DNA from: Verrucomicrobiota bacterium
GTDB lineage: Bacteria; Verrucomicrobiota; Verrucomicrobiia; Opitutales; UBA953
NCBI GenBank assembly: GCA_009924965.1
Contig: RFQN01000054.1
Location: 1 to 8,744 of the forward strand
Length of the DNA: 8,744 nt
Direction: 5' to 3'
The position numbers and the translations under genes were made by a program. Below the pieces are notes generated by a model that saw only the letters and a program-made list of their open reading frames with translations, was not told where the DNA came from and ran no database searches. Each line of letters starts with the position of its first letter. The stretch's first letter is position 1. Below, one piece after another: positions 1-6,183 of this stretch.

Positions 1-81
1 GCGACCTTGGCGCAATTGGTGAAGGACAGCCTGTCGGCCCCGGCGGCCGAAGACCTATCGCAGGGCGAGCTGGGTCTCTGA
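1..81 (+). CDS. 3' end of an unidentified protein-coding gene (partial)
   Basis: Reading from base 1, frame 1 is open for 26 codons and ends at a TGA at 79-81. The visible C-terminus begins ATLAQLVKDSLSAP and ends GELGL. It is a soluble-looking, Ala/Leu-rich tail with no recognisable motif, so I give no function. Frame 2 hits a stop within the first 21 bases. Frame 3 stays open but runs into mdh out of frame and looks like a coding shadow. The stop lies 49 bp before the mdh start, and I see no hairpin terminator between them, so this gene could be co-transcribed with mdh. The 5' part lies outside the window, and a short open frame in GC-rich DNA is weak evidence. Confidence 0.42.
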   Translation, partial: ATLAQLVKDSLSAPAAEDLSQGELGL

Positions 82-130
82 CTTTTCCGCTTCACACCTT
101 GGGCGGTCCGCACCTAGATAGGCCTCTACC

Positions 131-1132
131 ATGGCTTCCAAGACTCCTATCCGCGTCGCGGTCACCGGCGCCGCCGGCAACATCGGTTACGCTGCAATCT
201 TCCGCCTCGCCTCGGGCGCGGTCTTCGGCCCCGACCAACCCGTCGCGCTGAACCTGATCGAAGTCGGCCCGGGCCTGAACGCCCTCACCGGCGTGGTCAT
301 GGAACTCCAGGATTGCGCCTTCCCCTTGCTGACGGACGTCGTCGCCACCGGCGACCTCGACGTCGGCTTCAAGGACGCTGATTGGTGCCTGCTCATCGGC
401 GCGGTGCCCCGCAAGGACGGCATGGAGCGCAAGGACCTCCTCGGCATCAACGGCAAGATCTTCATCGGCCAAGGCCAGGCCATCGCGCGCAGCGCGAAGA
501 AGTCGGTCAAGGTCCTCGTCGTCGGCAATCCCTGCAACACGAACTGCCTCATCGCGCTCCGTTCCGCGGCGAGCCTCCCGGCGGAGAACTTCTTCGCCAT
601 GACCCGCCTCGACGAGAACCGCGCCAAGTCGCAGCTCGCGGGCAAGGCCGGCGTCCACAACTCCGTCGTCAAGAACGTCGCCATCTGGGGCAACCACTCC
701 TCGACCCAGTATCCTGACTTCACCAACGCCACGATCGCGGGCCAGCCGGCCACGCAGGTCATCACCGATTCGGCCTGGCTCAAGGAAACCTTCGTCCCTG
801 ACGTGCAGAAGCGCGGCGCCGCCGTCATCAAGGCCCGTGGGGCTTCTTCCGCCGCTTCCGCGGCCAACGCGGCCCTCGACACGCTGCGCAGCCTGCACTT
901 CCCGACCCCGGCCGGCGATTGGCATTCCGCGGCCGTCCTCTCCAAGGGCGACTACGGCATCACCCCTGGCATCATGTTCGGCTACCCGCTCCGCACCAAG
1001 GCCGACGGCTCCTGGGAAATCGTCCAAGGCCTACCGCTCGACGCCTTCTCCAAGGAGAAGATCGCGGTCACCGAGAAGGAACTGCTCGAAGAACGCGCCA
1101 CCGCTTCGGAAGCGCTCGGCCTGCAGCTCTAA
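131..1132 (+). CDS. mdh: Malate dehydrogenase (cytosolic-type, NAD-dependent)
   Basis: This enzyme interconverts malate and oxaloacetate with NAD in the TCA cycle, in the cytoplasm. The 333-residue product has the usual length of the cytosolic-type MDH family. Visible features are the Rossmann dinucleotide loop GAAGNIG (residues 13-19), an acidic residue at the end of the second strand (E44, fitting NAD rather than NADP), the substrate-loop arginines in VPRKDGMER (R94, R100), the GNPCNTN segment (132-138), the catalytic Asp/Arg motif RLDENR (159-164, D161 and R164), and the catalytic histidine in WGNHSSTQYPD (H189). The ATG at 131 is chosen because the conserved N-terminal strand begins at once. 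An AGG at 120-122 lies 8 nt upstream and is the only Shine-Dalgarno-like start in the window. Codon use is strongly C- and G-ending, as expected for a highly expressed gene. A strong intrinsic terminator follows 21 bp after the stop. The identification is secure; the cofactor choice is inferred from E44. Confidence 0.96.
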   Translation: MASKTPIRVAVTGAAGNIGYAAIFRLASGAVFGPDQPVALNLIEVGPGLNALTGVVMELQDCAFPLLTDVVATGDLDVGFKDADWCLLIGAVPRKDGMERKDLLGINGKIFIGQGQAIARSAKKSVKVLVVGNPCNTNCLIALRSAASLPAENFFAMTRLDENRAKSQLAGKAGVHNSVVKNVAIWGNHSSTQYPDFTNATIAGQPATQVITDSAWLKETFVPDVQKRGAAVIKARGASSAASAANAALDTLRSLHFPTPAGDWHSAAVLSKGDYGITPGIMFGYPLRTKADGSWEIVQGLPLDAFSKEKIAVTEKELLEERATASEALGLQL

Positions 1133-1153
1133 GCACGGCGCGTCCGTAGGGAA

Positions 1154-1190
1154 GGGCGATCGAGGCTCGGCCTCGGTCGCCCTTTTCTTT
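1154..1190 (+). terminator. Intrinsic terminator of mdh
   Basis: A 12-bp stem (1154-1165 with 1171-1182) is perfect except for one G·U wobble. It closes a 5-nt CTCGG loop and is followed directly by TTTTCTTT (1183-1190). It begins 21 bp after the mdh stop. In the opposite direction no T-run follows the hairpin, so it should act mainly on mdh and not on the converging gene that ends at 1197. Confidence 0.93.
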
Positions 1191-1196
1191 GCTGGC

Positions 1197-2195
1197 TTAT
1201 TCCGCGGCGAGCCGGACCAGCTTGATCTCCGACGGACGGCAGGTGCCGAGGCGGATTTCGCCGGCATTGGCGGCGGAGAAGACCGGCGGTTCCGGATGGA
1301 TGGTCTCGACCGCGCGGGCGACGCGGCCGGCGTTGATTTTCTGCAGGCCGATGAAGTCCAGGATGACGGGGTTCGCGCTCGCGAGGATGGTTTTCTCCGA
1401 GAGGCACCAGTTCGCGTCGAAGCTCGGCCCCCCTAGGATCTGATACCGCTCAAGCGAAAGGATCGTCAGCGCGTGGGTCCGGGCCAGGCCGGGGATGGCG
1501 CAGACCTCGACCGCCACCTTGGAGGCGTTGTAAGGGTTGTCTGCGAAGCGCTCGGCGTTGGCCATGTTGCTGAGCGAGGCGGCGGCGATGGCCCCGTGCA
1601 CGCCCAAGGCCTTGCTGTCGCTCAAGACCGGGAGGTTGATCCAGAAGTCGACCTCGTCGAAGAGCGTCTTGGGCAAGACGCTGACGCGGGCGTCGCCCCA
1701 CGGCGGTGTCGGCACGCCCGGGCGAGGCAGGACCTGGTTCTCGAAGCACAGCTTCTTGTCTTCCGCCCATTTCTTGGCGTTCGGCTCATAGGCGATGACC
1801 GGGAAGCCTTCGAAGGTTTGCGGTTCGGTGGCGAGCGGCGGGAGGAAGCCGCACTGCTGCAGGCTCTGCTGGCGGACGTCGCACAGCAGGATGGCGTTGG
1901 GCGCGAAGCCGCGCTTGATCAAGGCTGTGCCCAAGGCGCGCACCAAAGGCTTCGGCGTGGCGAGGCCTTGGCCGGACTCCGAAGAGACCTTGAGCCCGCA
2001 TTTGCGGAGCGCACCGGGCTTGAGGCCGACCCCCGTGTTGGCCTCGAACTCCGCGAGCACGCGTTCGATGGAGGACGCATAATCCGCATCGCTGAACCCA
2101 CGCATCTTCTGTTCGACGACCAGGAGCTTGGGGTCGGTCGCCGCCGTCGCGGGGACTAGGCCGGCGAGGAGGAGGAGGAGGGCAGACAAGCGCAT
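1197..2195 (-). CDS. Secreted DUF362-like protein
   Basis: A 332-residue protein of unknown function with the layout of the DUF362 family. It starts with a clear Sec signal peptide: MRL, a run of five leucines, then AGLVPATAA with likely cleavage after residue 19, so it should be exported. Family-like segments are the basic 'KPGALRKCGLKVSSESG' region (59-75), TPKPLVRALGTALIKRGF (80-97), the hydrophobic strand DEVDFWINLPVLSDSKALGVHGA (180-202) and, near the end, GGPSF...KTILASANPVILDFIGLQKIN (255-288). No four-cysteine ferredoxin cluster, which some DUF362 proteins carry, is present; the cysteines are scattered (66, 105, 115, 150, 232, 264, 319). The ATG at 2195 is preferred over further-upstream in-frame ATGs because the signal peptide begins exactly there and the earlier ones run into the divergent transporter gene. 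The start has no Shine-Dalgarno motif. The gene converges on mdh and is divergent from the MFS gene. Family assignment is by pattern recognition; the substrate is unknown. Confidence 0.72.
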   Translation of the reverse strand: MRLSALLLLLAGLVPATAATDPKLLVVEQKMRGFSDADYASSIERVLAEFEANTGVGLKPGALRKCGLKVSSESGQGLATPKPLVRALGTALIKRGFAPNAILLCDVRQQSLQQCGFLPPLATEPQTFEGFPVIAYEPNAKKWAEDKKLCFENQVLPRPGVPTPPWGDARVSVLPKTLFDEVDFWINLPVLSDSKALGVHGAIAAASLSNMANAERFADNPYNASKVAVEVCAIPGLARTHALTILSLERYQILGGPSFDANWCLSEKTILASANPVILDFIGLQKINAGRVARAVETIHPEPPVFSAANAGEIRLGTCRPSEIKLVRLAAE

Positions 2196-2277
2196 GCCGT
2201 GATTCTTGCCCGCCCGAAGGGGGCCGCAAGGACGCTCTTTTGTTTGCGGTTCGGGGAGGGCTGCCCATTTTGGGCGC

Positions 2278-3624
2278 ATGTCCGCCAGTTCCCCGTTACC
2301 CCAACGCCGCATCCTCGGGCTGATCTTCCTGACGGTGTTCATGGACATCGTGGGCTTCAGCATCATCATCCCGCTGTTCCCGCACCTGTTGGAGCATTAC
2401 ATTAAGGCGGAGGGCTCGGCGGGGACGCTCATCGGTTGGCTAAGTTCCTTGGCGGAAGCCATGGGTGGGGATACCGTCTTCAAGAAGACTGTCCTGTTCG
2501 GAGGTTTGCTGAGCACGCTGTATTCGCTGCTCCAGTTCGTGTTCTCGCCGATCTGGGGGTCGCTTTCCGACCGCTTCGGCCGACGCGGGATCTTGACCAT
2601 CACCTTGGCCGGTAGCGCCCTGTCCTACATCCTCTGGATCTTCGCCGCCCAGTTTTGGGTCGTTGTCCTGACCCGCTTGGTCTGCGGCATGATGGCGGGC
2701 AATATCGCGGTCGCCAGCGCGGCGGCGGCGGATGTCACAGATGAAAAGGAGCGCACCAAAGGCATGGCGGTCGTCGGTATCGCCATCGGGATGGGCTTCC
2801 TCTGCGGCCCTATCATCGGTGGCTTCACCGCCCCGGATACCCATGGTGCCGTCCCGGTCGCCACGGGCGCTTTGGGCTGGAACCTCTTTTCTACCTCTGC
2901 CGCCATCGCTGCGTTCATGGCGTGCAGCAATTTCCTGCTCGTCTGGGCTTTCTTCCCCGAAACCTTGCCGGTCGAGAAGCGCGCTGCCAAGGATGCGACG
3001 CGCCCCTCCATCTTCGACCTGGCTAACGTGCGTTCGCAGGAAGTTCGCCGTACGTCCTTCGCCAACCTCATCTACCAAATCGGCTTCACCGGCATGGAGA
3101 ACACGATCGTCTTCCTGACGCTGGCGCTCTTTGCGTATAGCCCACGGGACAACGCGCTGCTCTTCCTCTTCAATGGCTTCAGCCTCGTGATGGCCCAGGG
3201 GCTTTCCCGGCGGGTCGTTGGTCGGGTAGGGCAACGCAAGGTGGTGCTCTTCGGGTTCCTGACCGCCGCAATCGCTTTCCTGTTGGTCGCCGCCATCCCG
3301 ACACCGGTAGCTGGAGGCACCTTGCCCGCCTGGGGGAAGCCGGTGTTCTTCCTCGGCATGGGACTCATCTCTTTCGCCACCGGTTTGATCCTGCCAAGCG
3401 TCTCCGCGTTGGTGTCGCTGTACTCGGATGCATCCGAACAAGGGCGCAACCTCGGCATCCTGCGTTCCGCTGGTTCATTGGCGCGCGTCATTGGGCCGAT
3501 CAGCGCCGCGTTGCTCTATTTCCATTTTGGCTCCCACCTCTGGGTCTATCTCGTCGCCGCTGCCCTCATGATCCCGGCCTTCTTGATCGTCCGGAACTTG
3601 CCAGACCCGCAAGGGCAGTCCTGA
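2278..3624 (+). CDS. MFS transporter, DHA1 (TetA-like) drug/H+ antiporter type
   Basis: A 448-residue inner-membrane protein, probably with 12 transmembrane helices, from the major facilitator superfamily. It carries the cytoplasmic-loop motif A, GSLSDRFGRR (94-103), a motif B-like segment with R133 and G137 in LTRLVCGMMAGN, and the antiporter motif C, GMGFLCGPIIGG (171-182). These together place it in the 12-helix proton-antiporter group with TetA-like and multidrug exporters. An unusually long segment (about residues 40-75) separates the first two helices. The second half repeats the fold (SVSALVSLYSDASEQGRNLGI then a helix with GP). The ATG at 2278 is chosen because MSASSPLPQRR leads directly into helix 1; an in-frame ATG at 2206 would add 24 polar residues. 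A G-rich run (2253-2260) is too far from the ATG to be a normal ribosome site. No regulator gene is adjacent. It converges with hemG, 4 bp apart. The substrate cannot be told from sequence. Confidence 0.88.
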   Translation: MSASSPLPQRRILGLIFLTVFMDIVGFSIIIPLFPHLLEHYIKAEGSAGTLIGWLSSLAEAMGGDTVFKKTVLFGGLLSTLYSLLQFVFSPIWGSLSDRFGRRGILTITLAGSALSYILWIFAAQFWVVVLTRLVCGMMAGNIAVASAAAADVTDEKERTKGMAVVGIAIGMGFLCGPIIGGFTAPDTHGAVPVATGALGWNLFSTSAAIAAFMACSNFLLVWAFFPETLPVEKRAAKDATRPSIFDLANVRSQEVRRTSFANLIYQIGFTGMENTIVFLTLALFAYSPRDNALLFLFNGFSLVMAQGLSRRVVGRVGQRKVVLFGFLTAAIAFLLVAAIPTPVAGGTLPAWGKPVFFLGMGLISFATGLILPSVSALVSLYSDASEQGRNLGILRSAGSLARVIGPISAALLYFHFGSHLWVYLVAAALMIPAFLIVRNLPDPQGQS

Positions 3625-3628
3625 ACAC

Positions 3629-4972
3629 TTAGCCCTTCGCCAGCGCTTGCCCGAGGGCGTCGCCGGCGCGGATGACGTGCATGAGCGAGATCCCGCCGCG
3701 GAAGGCGCCATGGAAATGGAGGCCAGGGTGCTTGGCTTCGGCGCGGGCCAAGGCCGCTTCGCGGCGCGTTTGGTCTACGCCATACTGCGGGATCGCGCGC
3801 TCCCAGCGTTGAATCCATTCCTTTTCGGGCGGGCCGCTGACGCCCAGGGTCTCCGCAAGTTCGCGATCGACGAGCGCGCGTAGCTGTTCGTCCGTCTGCC
3901 GCGCGAGCGCCGGGTTCCGTGCGCCCCCGATGAAGCAACACAGTAGTACTTTCCCTTGCGGCGAGCGGCCCGGCAAGACGGTGGAAGGGAAGAGACAGCC
4001 GAGGATTTGCCGCTTCTCATTGCCGGGGATTAGGTAGCCAAAGCCATCGAGCGGATGGGCGACAGCAGCACGGTCGTAACCACGGGCGACCACGGTCACG
4101 GGAGGCGCCTCGGCCCGCTCCCATTCTCGGAAAGTCTTCTTCAGCTCCTCGTCGAAGGGGAGGGAAGCCCACTGCCAATGAGGGGCTGTCACGATCAGGT
4201 GTTTGGCCGTGGCGCCGTCCTCTTGCCCTTGGGCGTTGCGCCAGGCCACGTTCCACCCGCGTGCGTCGCGGCGGATCAGCGTCGCCATCGCGCCTAGTTC
4301 CAAGGCGCCGTCGCGTAGTGGGGCCGCAATGGCGTCGGCGAGTTGCTGCATCCCGGAGGGGAAGCCGATGATGCGGCGACCTTTGGGCGGTTGGCGCATC
4401 AGGCCGAGGATCACAGACCGATGGCTGGCTTCGAGCGCGGGGATCGACGGAAAGCTATTCGCCATGCAGAGGCGGCCGGGGTCGCCCGCGTGGACCCCGG
4501 AAACCACCGGATCCATCAGTAGGTCCGCCGCCTCCGCGCCAAATCGGCGCGTCATGAAGGCCTGGACGGTTTCTTCGGCGTGACCACCCCGGGGCCGGAA
4601 GATCTCCGAGAGGAAGCGGAGCTTACCACGCCACGTCAGGAGGTCTCCTTTGAAGAGAGACGACGGCTGGTTGGTCAGGGCGTGCAGTTTGCCTTTGGAC
4701 AGGATGAAGCGTTGGGCCGAAGCGTGGTCGGCTTCTTGTAGTACCTCCGCCAGGCCATAGCGCTCGAGGAGGGCTTGGTCGTTCTCTCCTTCGATTTGAA
4801 GCGTATTGGGGCCGGTCTCGACGAGCCAGCCATCGGCATGGATTGTGCGGATCGAGCCGCCAGGGCGCCCGGCTGGTTCGATGACCTTTACCTGGGCGCC
4901 TGCGCTCACCATGGCATTGGCCACCGCCAGCCCGGCGGGACCTGCGCCCAAGATGACGGCATCCAGTTGCAT
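3629..4972 (-). CDS. hemG: Protoporphyrinogen oxidase, HemY-type FAD enzyme
   Basis: This flavoenzyme oxidises protoporphyrinogen IX to protoporphyrin IX using oxygen, late in haem synthesis; some bacterial homologues act instead on coproporphyrinogen III. The 447 residues match the usual HemY length. Visible features are the N-terminal FAD-binding GAGPAGL (9-15) with the acid E32 after the second strand, GRPGGSIRT (35-43), ETGPNTLQ (52-59), the central DPVVSGVHAGDP (154-165) typical of this family, FPSGMQQL (204-211), RWERAIPQYGVD (389-400), and a C-terminal FAD segment GAFRGGISL (422-430). Databases name this family hemG or hemY; it is unrelated to the flavodoxin-like E. coli HemG. The ATG at 4972 is chosen because the FAD motif starts at residue 9; the open frame upstream, to 5515, overlaps the divergent DUF481 gene and is spurious. 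The start lacks a Shine-Dalgarno motif. No other haem genes are in the window. A related flavin amine oxidase is a less likely alternative. Confidence 0.88.
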   Translation of the reverse strand: MQLDAVILGAGPAGLAVANAMVSAGAQVKVIEPAGRPGGSIRTIHADGWLVETGPNTLQIEGENDQALLERYGLAEVLQEADHASAQRFILSKGKLHALTNQPSSLFKGDLLTWRGKLRFLSEIFRPRGGHAEETVQAFMTRRFGAEAADLLMDPVVSGVHAGDPGRLCMANSFPSIPALEASHRSVILGLMRQPPKGRRIIGFPSGMQQLADAIAAPLRDGALELGAMATLIRRDARGWNVAWRNAQGQEDGATAKHLIVTAPHWQWASLPFDEELKKTFREWERAEAPPVTVVARGYDRAAVAHPLDGFGYLIPGNEKRQILGCLFPSTVLPGRSPQGKVLLCCFIGGARNPALARQTDEQLRALVDRELAETLGVSGPPEKEWIQRWERAIPQYGVDQTRREAALARAEAKHPGLHFHGAFRGGISLMHVIRAGDALGQALAKG

Positions 4973-5039
4973 GCTGTTAGGACAAGCGTTCACACGATGG
5001 TTGGCAACCCTCGGTCCTTGGGTTTGTCTAAAAACCTCG

Positions 5040-6047
5040 ATGCCGCGTCTCCTCCTTCTCTTCGCGCCCGTTTGGGCCTTGGCCGACACCGTCACTCTCA
5101 CCGATGGCACCTTCTTGCGCGGCAAAATCGAACGTGCGGCGGAGGGACAGTTGGAGATCACCGTGCCCGCGCTCGGCGGCGCCCCACAACGGATACCGTT
5201 GGCGAAGGTCGAGTCATTCCGGACGGAAGACGCGGTGGCCATCAGCATGGGTGGCGTGGTGCAACGTGGCCTCGCTTCCGCCTCGGCCGGCCGCGTGGCG
5301 TCCTCCGGTGGCGTCGAAACCTGCGAGCTCACCGGCAAGTTCGAGCTCTGGCGGGAACCGGCGGTACGCCCGCTGGAAACCCAAGGCCAGCGTAAGTGGA
5401 CCCTGCAGGCGGACTTCGACCTTTCCGGCCGTTCGGGCGTCACCCAGGGCAGCGGTTTTAGTGCCGGCTTCCAGGCCAAGGGCGTACGCGACGTAGATAC
5501 GCTGCTGGCGAGCATCCGTATGGTTCGTTCGACCGCGGGCTCCCAGACGTCCGCCGATGACCTCCACCTGAACCTCGCTTACGAGACCAACCCCACGAAC
5601 ATCGTCTTCTGGTATGCGCGCACCGATAGCGGCTATGACAACGCGCGGCTCGTCGACTTCTTCTCGGTCAACGCCGCCGGTTTAGGCCTTCGGCTCTACA
5701 CCGATGGCGCCGGCAAGCTCGATGCTCGTATCGGTCTGGCCCATCGCACGGAGCGCTATGCGACGCCCGGTCAGGCCAACCTCTCGGCCCCTTCGGCCGA
5801 CTTGGGCCTGGTGCTGACGCGCGAACTCGGTTGGGCCGCCTGGGATTCCTCCGTGTCCATCGTCCCTTCTTTCCAGAAGTCCGGGGACTATTACATCCGG
5901 CACGAGTCGACCCTCAGCCTCTTGCGGGGGGCTGGCCCCTTGTCACTGCGTTTGGGGCTATCCAATGATTTTCGATCCCAGCCCCAAGCGGGGCAGGTCA
6001 AATTAGATACTGCCTATTTCGCCCGTTTGACCTATGTGTGGAAATAA
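5040..6047 (+). CDS. DUF481 family outer-membrane protein
   Basis: A 335-residue exported protein, probably an outer-membrane beta-barrel. MPRLLLLFAPVWALA is a short signal peptide with likely cleavage after residue 15. Residues 16-63 (TVTLTDGTFLRGKIERA to VESFRTED) form a small beta-rich module often found in front of DUF481 domains. Residues from about 118 to the end show alternating polar and hydrophobic strands (WTLQADFDLSG, LHLNLAYETN, GLGLRLYTDG, LDARIGLAHRTERY, SVSIVPSFQKSGDYYI, LSLRLGLSNDF) typical of the DUF481/YdiY barrel. The C-terminus is YVWK, close to the aromatic end expected of barrel proteins but with one extra lysine. The ATG at 5040 is used because the signal peptide starts there; upstream in-frame ATGs lie inside divergent hemG. 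The start has no Shine-Dalgarno motif. No terminator separates this gene from the glnN control region. The function is unknown; the barrel is inferred from strand pattern. Confidence 0.8.
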   Translation: MPRLLLLFAPVWALADTVTLTDGTFLRGKIERAAEGQLEITVPALGGAPQRIPLAKVESFRTEDAVAISMGGVVQRGLASASAGRVASSGGVETCELTGKFELWREPAVRPLETQGQRKWTLQADFDLSGRSGVTQGSGFSAGFQAKGVRDVDTLLASIRMVRSTAGSQTSADDLHLNLAYETNPTNIVFWYARTDSGYDNARLVDFFSVNAAGLGLRLYTDGAGKLDARIGLAHRTERYATPGQANLSAPSADLGLVLTRELGWAAWDSSVSIVPSFQKSGDYYIRHESTLSLLRGAGPLSLRLGLSNDFRSQPQAGQVKLDTAYFARLTYVWK

Positions 6048-6058
6048 GCAGGATTGAT

Positions 6059-6076
6059 TTGCCTAAAATTAGGCAA
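6059..6076. promoter_or_regulatory. Distal palindromic operator upstream of glnN (site 1)
   Basis: TTGCCTAAAATTAGGCAA is a perfect 8-bp inverted repeat around a central AA. Its centre lies about 85 bp before the start point predicted for the sigma-54 promoter, a normal place for an enhancer-binding activator dimer. It begins 12 bp after the DUF481 stop, in an AT-rich pocket unlike the surrounding GC-rich DNA. It is not a terminator, because the central AA cannot serve as an RNA loop and no T-run follows. The bound protein is unknown. Confidence 0.68.
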
Positions 6077-6078
6077 TA

Positions 6079-6096
6079 TTGATTAAAATTAAACAA
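6079..6096. promoter_or_regulatory. Proximal palindromic operator upstream of glnN (site 2)
   Basis: TTGATTAAAATTAAACAA is an inverted repeat with one mismatched pair in its 8-bp arms and the same central AA as site 1. It matches site 1 at 14 of 18 positions and starts exactly 20 bp after it; both copies are followed by TA. Two turns of the helix separate the sites, so two dimers could bind the same face of the DNA. Its centre lies about 65 bp before the predicted sigma-54 start point. Confidence 0.62.
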
Positions 6097-6127
6097 TACC
6101 CCCTGTGAATGGTTGCCTGTTGAACCG

Positions 6128-6143
6128 TGGCACAAGGGGTGCT
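6128..6143 (+). promoter_or_regulatory. Sigma-54 (RpoN) -24/-12 promoter of glnN
   Basis: TGGCACAAGGGGTGCT matches the sigma-54 consensus TGGCAC-N5-TTGCW at 10 of 11 fixed positions; the only miss is the first T of TTGC. The invariant GG (6129-6130) and GC (6141-6142) are separated by exactly 10 bp, as required. Transcription should start near 6153, giving a leader of about 30 nt before the glnN ATG at 6184. Sigma-54 control of a glutamine synthetase gene fits the known link between RpoN and nitrogen limitation. The paired palindromes upstream supply plausible activator sites. Confidence 0.82.
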
Positions 6144-6183
6144 TTTCAATACGCACAGACCAACCTTTCCAATCCCCCAATCC

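Noticed and set aside
91..120. Possible sigma-70 promoter of mdh: TTCACA (91-96), 18-bp spacer, TAGATA (115-120)
   Set aside because: The -35 is good (5 of 6) but the -10 matches only 3 of 6, and the start of the RNA would fall almost on the ATG. This is too weak to list as a feature.
92..1027. A 311-codon open frame on the minus strand, opposite mdh
   Set aside because: It is an antisense shadow of mdh with biased Arg/Asp/Gly/Val composition, no motif and no plausible start context.
2162..2182. Repeated GAG/CTC triplets (GGAGGAGGAGGAGG)
   Set aside because: They encode the leucine run of the DUF362-like signal peptide. Slippage would only change the leucine number in frame, so phase variation is unlikely.
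2263..2275. Inverted repeat GCCCA-TTT-TGGGC just before the MFS start
   Set aside because: The arms are only 5 bp, which is expected by chance in an intergenic region of this size. Its position 3 nt before the ATG is suggestive, but there is no second copy or adjacent regulator.
4999..5009. Inverted repeat GGTTG-G-CAACC between hemG and the DUF481 gene
   Set aside because: Short arms, a single copy and no promoter elements clearly overlapping it; likely chance.
4806..5039. Upstream in-frame extension of the DUF481 gene
   Set aside because: It lies mostly inside hemG on the other strand, and the signal peptide begins precisely at the ATG at 5040.
6054..6082. Possible sigma-70 promoter TTGATT, 17-bp spacer, TATTGA over the glnN palindromes
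   Set aside because: The -10 matches only 3 of 6, and AT-rich DNA produces such hits easily. The sigma-54 element downstream is far better.
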